Below, in pieces: positions 39,801 through 52,541 of a stretch of DNA of 64,000 nucleotides (position 1 is the first letter of the stretch; every line of letters starts with the position of its first letter). The notes beneath the pieces are model-generated. The model was not told where the DNA came from. It made no database searches and saw nothing but the letters and a program-made list of their open reading frames with translations. Origin of the DNA: Clavelina lepadiformis (lineage: Eukaryota; Chordata; Ascidiacea; Aplousobranchia; Clavelinidae); the NCBI RefSeq assembly GCF_947623445.1, contig NC_135243.1:5520501-5584500 (forward strand), in the 5' to 3' direction. The translations under genes and the position numbers were made by a program.

Positions 39801-42287
39801 ATGAGAATCACGAAGCACTTTTTCCGGTAACACCTGAACCAGAGATGAAAACAAGACAACTGTTTAAGATTCAACTCTTATTTTTGAAGACAGATTTAAG
39901 CTGGAAAGTTAAATCTACCACAGGGCAACAAGGGTCAAAGATTTGGAGTTATATAGACGAAACAAAATCACACAACTAGAGAACTGAGAAATGTCATTGA
40001 GCTGAAACAAAAAAAATCTCAATCTTAATATAGAAAAATATTTCCATGCAGGCCTGAAAATTTCACAAGTTTTGCCCCCACTCCGACCTCGGCCAAAAAA
40101 GCTGAGCCCGACTTAGACCTCCGATCTAAACTGCGCAGGAAAAACAGACTAAAATGTTGTGTTTGTTTACAATATCTGCTTCAAGTAGGCGATATTACAC
40201 GAAGTTTGCTTATTTATACTGTAGATATTAGAATGATCACATTTCGAAAGCAGTCATTGCTACTACGTCCCTGTTCCTACACAGGTGTGTTGTGGCAAAG
40301 TAGCACATTCACGGATAATGTAAAAGGAGGATCAACGCCTTCAGGCAATGGCTACAACACACACTTTTGTTGTGGAGTGAGTAAGTAGCTGTTGGTTAGC
40401 TATTACAAAACTAATTACAAACAGTGGAAAACTCCCTTCCAATTTCTTAATAATATAAACGTAAAGATGACTGCAGCTCTCGTCTTTGCAGCATACAACA
40501 GGTGATTATGCCGTCACAAATGCATCATGAAACGTAATTGAAAGATCAAATGAAAGAGATTAACCGCTTTGACAGAGGTTCCTAACCAATGTTTTTACTG
40601 TCATTGCCCTATTGCTCGATGAACATGAATCGCAGCTTCTTCAAAACATCTGCTGCAATAAGAAAACCATGCTAGTAAGGTGAAAACAAAAGGAAATTCA
40701 CTCTGTACGATCTTTGCATTAGATTAGAGCCTAGCAATTGAACACTGTATCAAACCAAACCTACAATAGACCTACAGGAAGCTGTTTTTTGCTAAAAGAA
40801 GTCAAGCTAAACTCTATCAATGCGTAAAATCCGGCATTGCGGCAATTGTTTTTGACCAAAACTTAAAACTGTTACACGACATACTGAAACCAACTTAACT
40901 TTCATATTTCTTTTAACTTAAAAAAAAATATAAGTTGAACCGAAACTTTCTGAATAGCGAAAAAAGCTCGGTGCAAGTCTAACTCAGCGCATAGTTAGCG
41001 TACTAGCTGGTTAATGCTGTAGCTCGTCAATTCATCAACGACCTGGCAAAACTATAGTGATATCACAATGGAATTTCGTTACCCTTCAGTGATCACAAAC
41101 GTCACAGCACGTGCTTGACCAACACAGAAGCGCGTTTTTCAAAAGTCGATCATCAAACAGTTTGATACTTTATGCTCATAAGCACATGCAAAACGTGGCA
41201 TTGCGGGTCCAAAGCTTTAGGAAGGTTGTTTGGGAATGCAAGATACTTACGAGCAATAACAACAATCATGATCTGTTAATTATATTATTTCAATAAAGTT
41301 TTAATTTAAAATCTACAATGAAGACATTACTGTGAAGGTATGTGAAATTTTATGACGTCACAAGGTGCAGTCACTTGTTAATTACTTAATTAAGTGACAT
41401 CACCGATAGAAAATTATTTGCGTAAGTAATGAAGTATTACGACACCTTCGTAAAAAAAAACTGAGCAGACACAAATGATACTGTCGTTGGTCGCATTTGT
41501 TATTAATTTCGGTTGTGTATTTGGCTCTATATACCTAAAAGTTTTGTAAAGGCAATATTTCTTAAACCTGCTGTTATCTGTAAGGCTGTAAACCCAGTAC
41601 CGGTACGACATATAAGGAAATAAAATCGACTATTAACAATTTTAACGGCTTGTAAAGAAACATGTAAAAGAGAGAAACAGTAATTAAAAATCTAGACTAT
41701 GTGTTTTTATCGATCGAAACCTGCTAATCTCATTGTATAAACATTACGACTATATCTCACTCACACAAAACGTGTATGGCCGCATGTAACGTTATTCCTC
41801 TAGTCTAAGCATGTTGTTTAGTGCTATGTTAAGTGCAATAACATTCTAAGGTAAACAACGACAAAATGTTTAAAAAAACCTAACATTTTGTTTTCCCGTT
41901 GGCTACAAGAAGTAAAAACTGAATAAAAGCCTATATTACCTGTATATTATCATAAATGTCATTCGAACGTATAAACGTGTCTTAAATGCTGAACGATTCC
42001 AGTCATTCACACGAATGATGTTGCAAAGCTTTAGGTATTACCCTAACGCAAGAGTTTTATTTAATATTAATTTAGTCGAAGTAGGGTTCGGCCTTGGTTG
42101 GGCCACTCGTCAGGCAACAGAACGATCTCAGCTATAGATGATTATACTTGAAAGTACTTTACTTCAAGCTTTTTGCCTCAGCAGATGAGCAAGAGGGACG
42201 GCTAAAACCGATGCCTCCATTTGATATAACACTGACAGGGAAGCCCTGTTAAAGTTTCTAGTTTCATTCCTTATGCTGACTCCTACC

Positions 42288-42429
42288 CCACCAGATTATA
42301 GCTGCTTAGAATGGAATTGAGCCTGGCTTACCCGCTTGCGTTTTGACAATTCCGCTCAACTCTACAGCCTGTGAGTGTGGCGCGGAGAAGCAAACCGCTG
42401 GCCATGTCATATTTGACTGCCCCATTTAG
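42288..42429 (+). mobile_element. LINE (non-LTR retrotransposon) relic, C-terminal ORF2 fragment
   Basis: Plus-strand frames read PPDYSCLEWN, a stop, then AWLTRLRF; after a one-base frame slip they continue as ACECGAEKQTAGHVIFDCP before a stop. The L-x-RLR stretch followed by C-x-CG-x(7)-H-x(5)-CP is the characteristic end of non-LTR reverse-transcriptase polyproteins. The stop codon and frameshift show it is dead. Boundaries are not visible; weak remnants may extend from about 42050 to 42500. Confidence 0.7.
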
Positions 42430-43853
42430 TCATTTACCTTTCTTCATGGACGACAACACGACCCAGTGGTTGCCTGACTCTTGCCCTGAAATTTAATTCA
42501 GCTATTCTAATAACATCAGTTTAGACGACGGCGATTAAATCACTACCAGTTGTTTTGTGTATCATTCTCATAACGTAAAAGAAGCAACACGCAAAACAGG
42601 AATAGAAAATCAAAGGTTTAACCACGCGGCAGGTTAATAACGGATCGTTGCTGACGTCTAGCGGTTTAAAATAACAGTGCTTTTATGCGCTAGAGGTACA
42701 TAGTGAGTTCCAAAACACGATTTACCTCTGACACTTTTGCCGTCATCGGCAAATCTCAATATGACAACGTTTTTTTGAGCCTTCTTAAATGTTGTGTAAA
42801 GCGTGTGTGCAACCGTGCGTGCAAGCCGCGCACTTACCATTTACAGTTGCAAATATTTCAGCAACAAACGAGGGGTATACGCAATGTGAATAAAAGTGGT
42901 GAACTGCTTCAAATTCCCAAACGATTTGTGTTGCATCTTGTACCGGTATACAGATGCAGCACAAGATTAAATATAAGATATCACAAGTATGACAAACATG
43001 TTTTGGTTGTCGTTGTTGAAAGTTTTTTTAGGTGCTTTATTTTTCTGTCACCAATGCCAGCGTCATACCTTGAAATTCTTTGTTTATCGCTTGATTTTTG
43101 TGTCCGTGGTTTGTAAATTCGTTTTGCGTTTATTCATATTTTAATGTTGACATTTCTTAATGTTTGCGGCAGTTGCATTGCCAGTCGGGTGTAACTTCGT
43201 TGTGGGTTATCGATGCCGTCTAATTAATTCTAATTATCGATGCAATTTGCTCTCATGTCGGCACATACATGCGTGTGATGACACGTAGTACTTTATAGTA
43301 CGCATATACGTTCCTGTTTTCTCGCAATGTTTTGAGTAGGTTTCCAAGCGTTTGTCTTAAATACGTAGCCCTGAGGCTCAACAACAGACGCTAGAACCGA
43401 AAAGTATATTGCTGGTACACAAAGAGCTTGGGTTTGCGGTTATCTCAAATACAAACAAGCGACAGTCTACTTCACCGCTGCCGTCGGTATGTGTGTTGTC
43501 TGAACTTCAACAGGTTCCTTTTCTTCCACTGTAGTCTGGCTAATGGTCCAATTCTAAACGATAAGTGCCATACCACTGCATATAATATGCGGCATATACG
43601 GGGCTGTTTAAATGGTAATGAAGTTTTAGTGTTTCGTATAAAGCTAGAGTAGGCTTTAACAATGCAGTGGCATTACATTCAGCAAAAGGTGCTGTAAGTA
43701 ATTTTTGAAAACGTTTCTTCGGTGAATTGGGCAGAAGCAACAATGTTGTAATCATTATGCTGGGCATAAGCTATAGCTCACCTCAAGTCATTTTAGAATG
43801 TGTGGTGGCATTTCCTTGATCTATTTCTAGTTTTACAGAATAAGGTTTACAGA

Positions 43854-44900
43854 CAGCAGAAAGCACTGAATAGTTTTGTTGCTTTTGCTTGGAAACTGTG
43901 GTATTTTCACACAGAGCCGTTTCCTAGAATTTTCTGGTTTAAAAGCACATCGCATGACGTAACCGAGTGCTGTTAAATGATTGCTGTGCAGCGGGCTATT
44001 GAAACAAATTAACCGTAAAAATTGTTTTAGACCAGACTGTTAGGTTTGCATTGACCGGAAAGTGACACTTTTTCTTTTTATTACTTATTCACAAAAGCTT
44101 TTCTTGTGCAATCAAAACCATTTTTTTTAAAACGATATACATTTTCTCTATGCACCGACAAGGTTATTGCTTCGCTGCATTTCACACAATTTCGGTACTT
44201 TTATATGTAACATTAACGACAAGTTTACATAACGTAGGCCACAGTCAATGCAATTTCCCACTAAATTCTCAATCAATTAGAAATCATTGTAGTGTAATGA
44301 TTGTAGAAATCATGTTTTGTTAATGTAATGATTGTATTCTATTCTCACTGCTCGTGAGAAATTATTGCTGTTTGCCTAATAACATTGTACTTTTTAGCAA
44401 ATATTGACACGACTTGATGTAAAATGTTTGTTGCTCCAAAGCAGGTTTGGTTTATATGCGCGATAAGGCTCGTCTTATTTTTCGGACATCTTAATATCTT
44501 CAAGATTTTTCACATGCTACCACCCCTGTAAAATCTTGCGGTATAGCTCAGAATATCTAAGAAAACTTCAGAAATTCGCACCGCAAGGGCAAGAATTTCT
44601 GAAGCCAGTGTTTAAATATAGTTTTCTGCATTTTATCAACAGGTTTGCTTTTGTTTAAACAAGGGCAATCGCATGGTATTTTCAGCAGGCACAAGAACTC
44701 TTCAACGAGCCGTGAAATTTCCAAGAACTTCACGCAGTTCAGTAGCTTTTAAAAACTTTGCCAGCTGGACCATGTCGATCTGTGTTGTTTTGCGAAAAAA
44801 ATAGGCCGATAAAGACAGCAGGTCTTATCTGTTTACAGGCATTATCAGTTGATAGGTTGCGGTCGCGCTAGTTTTGCTTTAGGTATCCTATCAAAATCAT
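43854..44900. repeat. Duplicated upstream region of lipoxygenase gene 1
   Basis: From CAGCAGAAAGCACTGAATAG at 43854 this DNA matches 52542 onward. Recognisable shared patches occur at 43854-44070 versus 52542-52760 and at 44490-44870 versus 53510-53880. The lipoxygenase duplication therefore includes more than 1 kb of 5' flank. The interior has diverged, with length differences. Confidence 0.8.
44566..44604. promoter_or_regulatory. Conserved inverted repeat upstream of lipoxygenase gene 1
   Basis: CTTCAGAAATTC (44566-44577) and GAATTTCTGAAG (44593-44604) form a perfect 12-bp inverted repeat with a 15-bp spacer, about 1.4 kb before the ATG. The matching region of gene 2 keeps a 9-bp core of both arms (53591-53626). 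The role is unknown. Confidence 0.5.
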
Positions 44901-45714
44901 CTAAGTCTAAGATGTTCTAGTCTAGACTACAACTTGTTAATTTAAAATACAGCTGTTTGCGCTTAGAAAAAAACAACTTTAAAAGCAGGTTAGCAATACA
45001 CCACGTTCGAGCAGAAATACATTGATTACATTGTTTATATGTACATTATGTACATGTTTTTATATACATTACATGTTATATAAAGTTATGTGTTAGAGTT
45101 ACATGTTATATGTTAGAGTGTATAAAGTAACCTATTGCGATATCTATTGTACCTATTGTATAAGTATACCTATTGCGTAAGTCACAAATTGCGTAAGAAA
45201 AACATTTTAGTATCATAAACATTAGACATCATAAGTTCGTTGTTACAAGCCCGAAGCGACAAGCTTTGAACCTGATTACCTGGTTGTAAAGTATTAGGTA
45301 CAGCTCGAAACAACGTAAATCAACGTTTTAACTTCGTCATATAAGCGGCGCGCGTTGCCCATCGTGCCACGAGATAGCTGTTGAGTGGCATTCTAAAATA
45401 TACCAGTACATTTACTCACCTATAAAATGCAATGTACTGTAATTATGCCTTTGCTGTACCTATCATTGTTAATGACAAGTAATACTTATGCATATTCCGA
45501 CTACATAAGAACAGAAGTACTGCTGGTACAAAATATCGAAAACATTATCCATCAAATAAAACAGATAAGGTTTTTACGTTTATATATAGCTTGGACAGTT
45601 GTGATCAGTTTTCAGTCATTCACAATTGTATTATTTGTAGCTGCAAATACAGTTTTATGCCTGATGAATAGTTTGAGACCCCACAGCAATCCGCAGCATT
45701 TCGAATTACTGATA

Positions 45715-45816
45715 TGCTAATGCTAATGCTAATGTTAATGCTAATGCTAATGCTAATGCTAATGCTAATGCTAATGCTAATGCTAATGCTAATGCTAATG
45801 CTAATGCTAATGCTAA
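45715..45816. repeat. (TGCTAA)n microsatellite, 17 units
   Basis: Seventeen consecutive hexamers with a single variant unit (TGTTAA). The corresponding upstream site of lipoxygenase gene 2 (near 55149) has only one or two such words, so the expansion is specific to this copy. It lies about 180 bp upstream of the ATG. Confidence 0.97.
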
Positions 45817-45992
45817 TTGAATTGCTAATGCTATGACGCAAAGACTTTTGGTAAAGTCAATACATCGATTCGGATGAAATTTTCTGGGATATTTAATTTC
45901 CTTTTATTGTACAGGCTTAGAAGTGTAGCATTTACTCAGGTAATTACCACTCAAGATCATAATCAGCAAAGACTCTCCATTAGACTGCGAAA

Positions 45993-48900
45993 ATGAGCAA
46001 GGTGGAATACAAAATTTCCATAAAGGTACAAATTTTTGTGTTTTGTGTCGACGAGGTTTATTTTTGTATCACGTAGAATGATGCAAAAGCCGGAAGAACT
46101 TTTTCTTTCGTTTCAGAAATATATTTGGAAATTGAAGTTATGTAATATGAGAGTTAAGAAATACGTTAAAGCGCTTTGTATAAGAAACTTTTACTGCATA
46201 TTATACAGTGATAATTTCTTCATTAAAGCTTTATATCATGATTTTAAATTAAATGTTGTTTCAATTCTTCAAAGACGTCATCCATCTACACCGGTGCTTC
46301 AACCAACGCGACAGTCAACATAAACCTGATCAGCAAGGATGGCAACGCCTCTACTGGATATTTTAAACTCGATAATTTCTGGAAAAATGATTTTGAAAAA
46401 GGCAAAGTCGACAAGTTCAAGAAAAAAACAAAAGACGTCGGATTGCCAGAGGTCATCGGGATAAGTAAGTGCTCTAACGCTACCTTGCGTTGACAAAAAA
46501 CCATTGAAATACTTGAGCCTCAACATATCCGATACCAAACCTCAATGAAACTCCAGTTTGTTGACTTCAACTCCCAAAGAAATGGCCAAGACGACAGTGT
46601 GGAATATCTCATTACCCAGCAAATAATTTCTTAAGAATATGTTAACTTGTTCGCATATAGTTGAAGGAATTTCAAAGACTTTTTTCTCTGTTTAGAATTA
46701 ACTGGTGGTATGTCAGGGAAAGACGCTTGGTTCTGCGATTACATTGAAATAGACGTTGGCGGATCGAACGCTTTCTATCCGGTATATGACTGGATTGAAG
46801 ACGAGCTTCAAGTTACTCACAGTTCCGGTAAACGAAGATAAATTGAAATATTTTGGAACGCGTGCAACGTGTTACCAGCTTGGTCGTTTTATTTAAATAA
46901 CTCGGCAATTTCAACATGAGTAAACTAACATTGAAAATAAACGATAATTGAATTTGACCCTTAATGTTTTGTGCGTCGTTGGTTTCTTTAGCGTCAATCC
47001 CGCAAAAGTCTTCCGATTATGTGCGCCAGATGCGCCAGGCAGAGGTTGAAAAGCATAAACATGATTACGACTGGATACCGAAGCCAACACCCGACGATCT
47101 CGGTTGGAATCTGCCGCGATCTCTCAACGCCGCAACCTACGACGAATTGCCTCCGATTTTCAAACGTCCTGACTATCGCGAAGATCATCTGAACCAAAAG
47201 AAAAGCGAACGGAAGCTGGACGCCCTGGTCTCATTTGTTAAATGTAAGGAATTTGACGGTAAAGTCTTACGTAAGGTTTCTTACATTTACTAACTTCCCA
47301 TAAGTTCATCATTTATGGCTGATGCGTTTCAGCCAAAGTTTTTCCAGTCAAGACACTTGACGATTTTCAGAAATTGAACCGAAGAGAATTTTCTGATCGT
47401 CAATCAACAAATTATACTGACGGGTACTGAGCTAATTTTTAAAAATTTTGATCAACTTAAAAAGCAAAAAATAATGATTTATTCAAGAATGAGCATTTTG
47501 TTTTATACAGTACAGGTAAAAAATCTTTATAAAGAAGTAAAAACAAAATGCAAAATACTTAAAACTTGCGTACAAAGATCTAACTTTGCTCAACTTTAAA
47601 CTAACTTTGTAGATGGGACACGGACGAAGGAATGGGCCGACAGGTTCTAACCGGTATAAACCCGCTTGGTTTTTATCAATGTCATGAACTTCCAAAAAAG
47701 TTTAATGTTACCAATGCTGACGTTGCAGCTACATTGGGTACAAGCACTAGCTTGGAAAAAGAGATGAAGGTATTCCTAAAATATTCCTTTGATGATGATT
47801 GGTTTGTTTTATTTTAGGTTTACGTTATCGCAGCTTGTTGAAACGTACTGTATAGTATGTGCACGACAGTATGTTACAGCCTATTACGTACAAGTAAAGC
47901 ATCACTTTTAAACGGCTGTGAATTGGTATAGAAACATAAGGCAAAGCACAGGGCAGGAATAAGCATACTTTATACAGCATTGGCTTCAAACTCTTTTCTA
48001 ATCCCGTACCACCTATGAAATTTTTATGCTCTTGTTGTGTGCCTGTACTACTTGCTTTCAAAAACACTTGATTGCTAAAATGTGATTGTGATTGCTGAAA
48101 CAAATAAATTAATATACAATTTTATATCACAAACTCATTTACAACAACCGTGATTTCGTTCAAAACAACAGTTGTATAACCGTGTGTAACACATAATTAT
48201 GGGATGCAAAGAAACTTGTGAATTTTGGTTACAATTAGACTGAAACCATTTATCTGACACAAGAATTCTCATTTGACCCGGAAGATACTACCGTATACTA
48301 CCCGCCAGAAAGCCTTCGCCTATCACCGTTTGAAAACCACTGCTTTACTTGAATAACAAAGAAGCTTTCACGTTGATTTCAGGCTGGAAAGTGTTACGTT
48401 TTTGACGCCAGGAAAAAGTTGGCGCCCGTGGAAAGGAATTTTTACTTTGACACTGATAAGCCACTTTACTGTCCCAACGCCATTGGCTTGTTCCACGTGA
48501 ATTCGAAGGGAAATTTTCTACCAATAGCACTCCAATTGGTCCCGGGCAATCGTGATTATCTTTTCACACCATCGGACACAAAGGATGACTGGCTCCTGGC
48601 TAAATTGTACTTCAGGACAGCTGAATGCAGCTTGCACGAGGTAATTACGTTGTTGCCTACATGTTTAGTCACATTATACTTAGCTTACATAGAAAAGGAT
48701 TTTTACCAGACTTTTGCTGTTGCATTTCAGTGGGATGCTCATCTCTTCAGCACTCACGTCTTCATGGAGCCATTTTCTATCGCTACATTTCGGTGCTTCC
48801 CCCGATGTCACCCAGTTTATAAACTATTAAGGCCACATCTTCAAACTGTTATGGCTATCAACACAGAAGGCAGGCCGACCCTGATAGCGCCAGGTAGTCC

Positions 48901-51451
48901 AGCCAACAAGGCAATCGCCACAAGTAAGTCGCAAGTGTTGTAAAGGTTAGCAAGTCAACAATAGGGTTTTCTTGTTTCAAGTGTTGTGATCACTTTTGTA
49001 CTCAAAATATTTCATTTTACTTTCGTCGAGATAAACACCCTATCCAGCTGTACTTTGTTTAACTTAGAATAACAAAATGAGAATTTGAACTGCATATAAG
49101 TGATAAAACATCAACTATATTTGCACATGGCCATAGCTTTCGTACAACAGTTCCTATTTTAATTTCGCAAGACTTGATTAAAAAGACCCACCATGGCCGA
49201 GTGGTTAATATGGTCGCCTCGAAATTGTCATATCCAGCCTGGCACAGTGCAAACTTTAACTTCTCATCCCCGACGTTTCCGTATATGAACCAACCTTTTA
49301 CAGTTGGTTAGGCTTATAATAAATACTTTATTAATCTCAGCTTTGTACCTATTCAGTGTCTGCAAGTGCGCTGAGGTGTTTCTTCAAGGATATGACATTT
49401 GATGAGTTGAACATAGTGAAGCGTCTTAAAGCCCAAGGTAAGCTGGATCTCTTTGATTAAAAGCTCTCTTTAAACTGTTAAAATTTTGCTGAAAATTGTC
49501 AAGAGCCGTCTTGGTAAAATGAAAATGTTTCTACACTGGTTTCTAGTACTTCATCAATGCAAACTGACAACATTTTTGAACTGATAGTCTTAAAGTAACT
49601 TCTTGTTGTGTTCAACTTTCTAATTTTCAGGCCTGGACAACCCAAAGTTGCTTCCAAACTTTCATTATCGTGACGACGCCACCTTGCTTTGGGACATTAT
49701 GAAGAACTACGTGAGCAAAGTGATACGTCATTACTACAAATCAGATGTGGTATGTGACGTCAATATAGTTGTTGCTTACAAAAAATTTTAAAGTAATGTG
49801 CAGATTCAGGACATGAAAATAACTTAATGACCAGTATCCGAAAGCGTAAGGAAATAGCTTATTTATAAAAAGTTTTTTGGGCATTTTATCCTAGTAAATG
49901 ACCAATTATTCTAGTGACCAATATAATGTTTGTTTTATGGACAACAAGAGCAAAGAAAGCTTTGTCCTTTGAAAATATGAAATAAAAGCAACTTGTCTTG
50001 CTTATTTTTCACAATTTTCTGATTTGTGTTGCTCTAACTATGTTTGATAGTTTTTTAAAGGATTTCATTTATACAACAGTAGCATAGCATTGCCTACAGC
50101 TCCATCCTGAATAGTTAAATCTGGTGTTGCAGCTTCTGTATTTGTAATGTTACATCATTATAGGTCATGTCAGACACAATATATAGAAAGATATTCAGGC
50201 CGTGTTGCTTTAAGGAATAATTTATATCAAAAATCTTGTATAATTTATACCATCTTGTATGTAAACGTTCTCAGGACGTTCGCAACGATTATGAGCTCCA
50301 AGATTATGTCAAAGACGTTGCAAATAATGGACTTGGCTGGCAGGATGGCAACACTCACGGAATGCCTGATAAGATTACAACAACTGAACAACTGGTGAGA
50401 TTTAAAAAATCATGTCAAAGTTTATAACTATACAATTGTTTTCTGCATAACCCTATCATTATTCTACATTCGTTTTGCTACAAAGCAGCATATAAAATGG
50501 AAGTTTTCACAGAAATAGATTATCATTTGACATTGTTTGTCGAACTTAGGTCGACCTCTGTCATACTTTGATGTTCACAAGCTCGGTACAACACGCCGCA
50601 GTCAACTTCGGTCAATACGAGACATATAGATTCATTCCAAATTGCCCATCAGCAATGAGACTGCCACCTCATAAGAAGGGAGAGGTAATAGCACGGGTCT
50701 TCAATGTAATATCTTTAATCAGTTACAACAAGAAATGTAATAAAACGTTTTACATCGCTGAAACACGTAATCACCATTAACCTTATATCTATCAAAAATA
50801 TTATAGGCAACTATGGAAAGGATCATGAATTCGCTTCCAGACGAGAAAGTTGCATTGGCTGCGATTGCTCTGGCTTATACCTTATCATCTTTCTCCCCAG
50901 ATGAGGTTAGTTTTTCGTTTCCTACTGTAAATAAAAAGATTTTTTGTAGAGTTTTTTGTGTTTAAGTTTCAACCCTGATGCAAGATTTCTGCCCAATTAT
51001 AATTGTGTTGCTGAAGCAACTTATTTCCTTATTTATTTATTTATTTATTTATTTTGTTTATTTATTTTCTTATTTCCTGCATCTCTGATTACTTTGTCGT
51101 GCACAACAACTTACATGTCATGTTTTAAACTATTTAACCAACTAAAATACAAGATGTTGGCAAAGTTGAACCGATCAAGGGCTCAATTTAATAACGCAAT
51201 TTCATATTCAAGAGTGATCCAACGTCGTAGTTCAAGTTCATTGTTTTACCTTGAATTTGCTTTTTTTGCAGTCTTACCTCGGTGATTACCCGGAGCGTTA
51301 CTTCACCGACCAGGCGGTGCTGAGATTCCGTGAAGAGTACAGGAGCGAGTTGAGAGAAGCAGGAGAGAAGATGAGGAAACGCAACGAGGGTCTTGAACAT
51401 CCCTACACTTGGCTCTATCCTGATCGAGTGCCGAACAGCATTGCTATTTGA
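45993..51451 (+). CDS. Lipoxygenase (ALOX5-like) gene 1, 14 exons
   Basis: Exons: 45993-46025, 46275-46464, 46696-46827, 46992-47243, 47333-47423, 47613-47769, 48383-48640, 48731-48923, 49357-49437, 49631-49749, 50275-50394, 50550-50684, 50807-50905, 51272-51451; 679 residues, usual for animal lipoxygenases. Residues 1 to about 118 are a PLAT/LH2 domain. The catalytic domain has WLLAK and the five non-haem iron ligands by homology: His375 and His380 (HLFSTH), His557 and Asn561 (QHAAVNFGQYE), and the C-terminal Ile679 (NSIAI). Lipoxygenases insert dioxygen into polyunsaturated fatty acids. The overall path follows 5-lipoxygenase, but positional specificity cannot be read reliably here. A tandem paralogue follows at 55332. 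Confidence 0.95.
49185..49285 (+). pseudogene. tRNA-Ser(CGA)-like relic, probably a SINE head
   Basis: Inside intron 8 of lipoxygenase gene 1, TGGCCGAGTGG (49194-49204) is a perfect tRNA-Ser/Leu-type A box. CTCGAAA at 49218-49224 fits a serine anticodon loop with CGA at 49220-49222. The expected B box (GGTTCGAATCC-like) is degraded and the stems do not pair well. I infer a decayed tRNA gene or tRNA-derived SINE. It is absent from the matching intron of gene 2. Confidence 0.5.
51022..51068. repeat. (ATTT)n simple repeat
   Basis: A run of TTTA tetranucleotides with interruptions, in the last intron of lipoxygenase gene 1. Confidence 0.9.
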
Positions 51452-52219
51452 GAAAACTCAAGGAAAACAAGTTTTAAAGGATGAAAAACTAAAGATGGAG
51501 AATATACACAAAATTTATACCATAATTTTACAAAATACGTACATATTTTATGCCTGGCGCTATTGACGTAATGTATAGCAATCCGTGGTTAGTGATGTCC
51601 ATTATACATTTATGTAAATTGTACGATATTCACATACAATATTTCATGCACATACATATTGTTAACAAATTATGCAAGTGTACCTTACTTTGTGATGGAT
51701 ATCAATTCTTCAGCATAGTATCGTGGGATGGTTTGGAAAGTTTTGAATTGGCTGAAAATAGTTAATTAATTTATTTTAAAACCTTCAAAACTGTTTCGAA
51801 CAACTTAAGTCCGTCAATTTGTAGCCGTCAGAACTCAATCAGATGTATTCGATATTATGCCACATTGGCTGTAAATTATTATTTAATGTCTACGTATGCT
51901 GTAAATTTTTATGAACGCTGCAAAGCGTAAATCATACTGTAAGTTACTTGTTCATTATATTCACAATTTTTCATAAATTGTGTAAACTATAATAAGCTAC
52001 TGACAATTAACTTCCGCTACTGTATTTCTTTTTCTTTTCACAGAGTAAACCGCTTGGTACACATTTGATTTTTGATTTTTTTAAAGTGTGTTTTCCTTAT
52101 TACCCTATTCACAAGTTTCATAGGATATACAAATGATTCTAATTCAACAAAGCTGCTGCTGTATAGCGAGTTGAAATGCGTACAATGCTAGGGCTATGGT
52201 GTAACCTGAACGTATAGGA

Positions 52220-52520
52220 CAGGGATGTCCAACTTTTTATTATAGTGGGCAGCATTGTCACTTGAAATAATTGAATGGGCCGCAGAACCTATTAAATTTC
52301 AAGAAAAATGGGTACATAAAGAAACGCGTGCTTTAATTCTTCGAGTCTTACAGTTATATATAATCCTGTTGTTCCCATACTATACTATTACTGCGCCCTA
52401 AAAGCTGACTGGTACATTTTAATTAGGCTAAGATTCAAAGTTCAAAATACTACCTTTGGAGTGAAAATGACTAGCGGGCCGCACAAAAATCTCAGGCGGG
52501 CCGCAGGTTGGACATCCCTG
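52220..52520. mobile_element. Non-autonomous hAT-type MITE, 301 bp, with perfect 8-bp TSD
   Basis: The left end CAGGGATGTCCAACTT and the reverse complement of the right end, CAGGGATGTCCAACCT, are near-perfect inverted repeats. The direct repeat GTATAGGA flanks the element at 52212-52219 and 52521-52528. GGGCCGCA words occur near both ends. It carries no transposase. The element sits about 20 bp left of the point where the duplicated lipoxygenase upstream block begins. Confidence 0.93.
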
Positions 52521-52541
52521 GTATAGGAAACGGCTCACAGT

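Larger units (their letters stand above)
34938..43853. other. Gene-poor intergenic DNA
   Basis: Nearly 9 kb without a confident gene. It contains the 5' flank of the receptor gene, a terminal-inverted-repeat element (36382-36879) and a LINE relic (42288-42429). Open frames around 36141-36401, 38984-39487 and 42658-43116 were examined; none shows a known domain or consistent splice sites. Confidence 0.5.

Noticed and set aside
42658-43116. Opposing frames of 60 and 137 codons near 42.7-43.1 kb
   Set aside because: The plus frame starts at GTG rather than ATG and has no domain; the minus frame likewise has no recognisable content.
45620-45841. Serine/isoleucine repeat protein on the minus strand
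   Set aside because: It is only the translation of the TGCTAA microsatellite.
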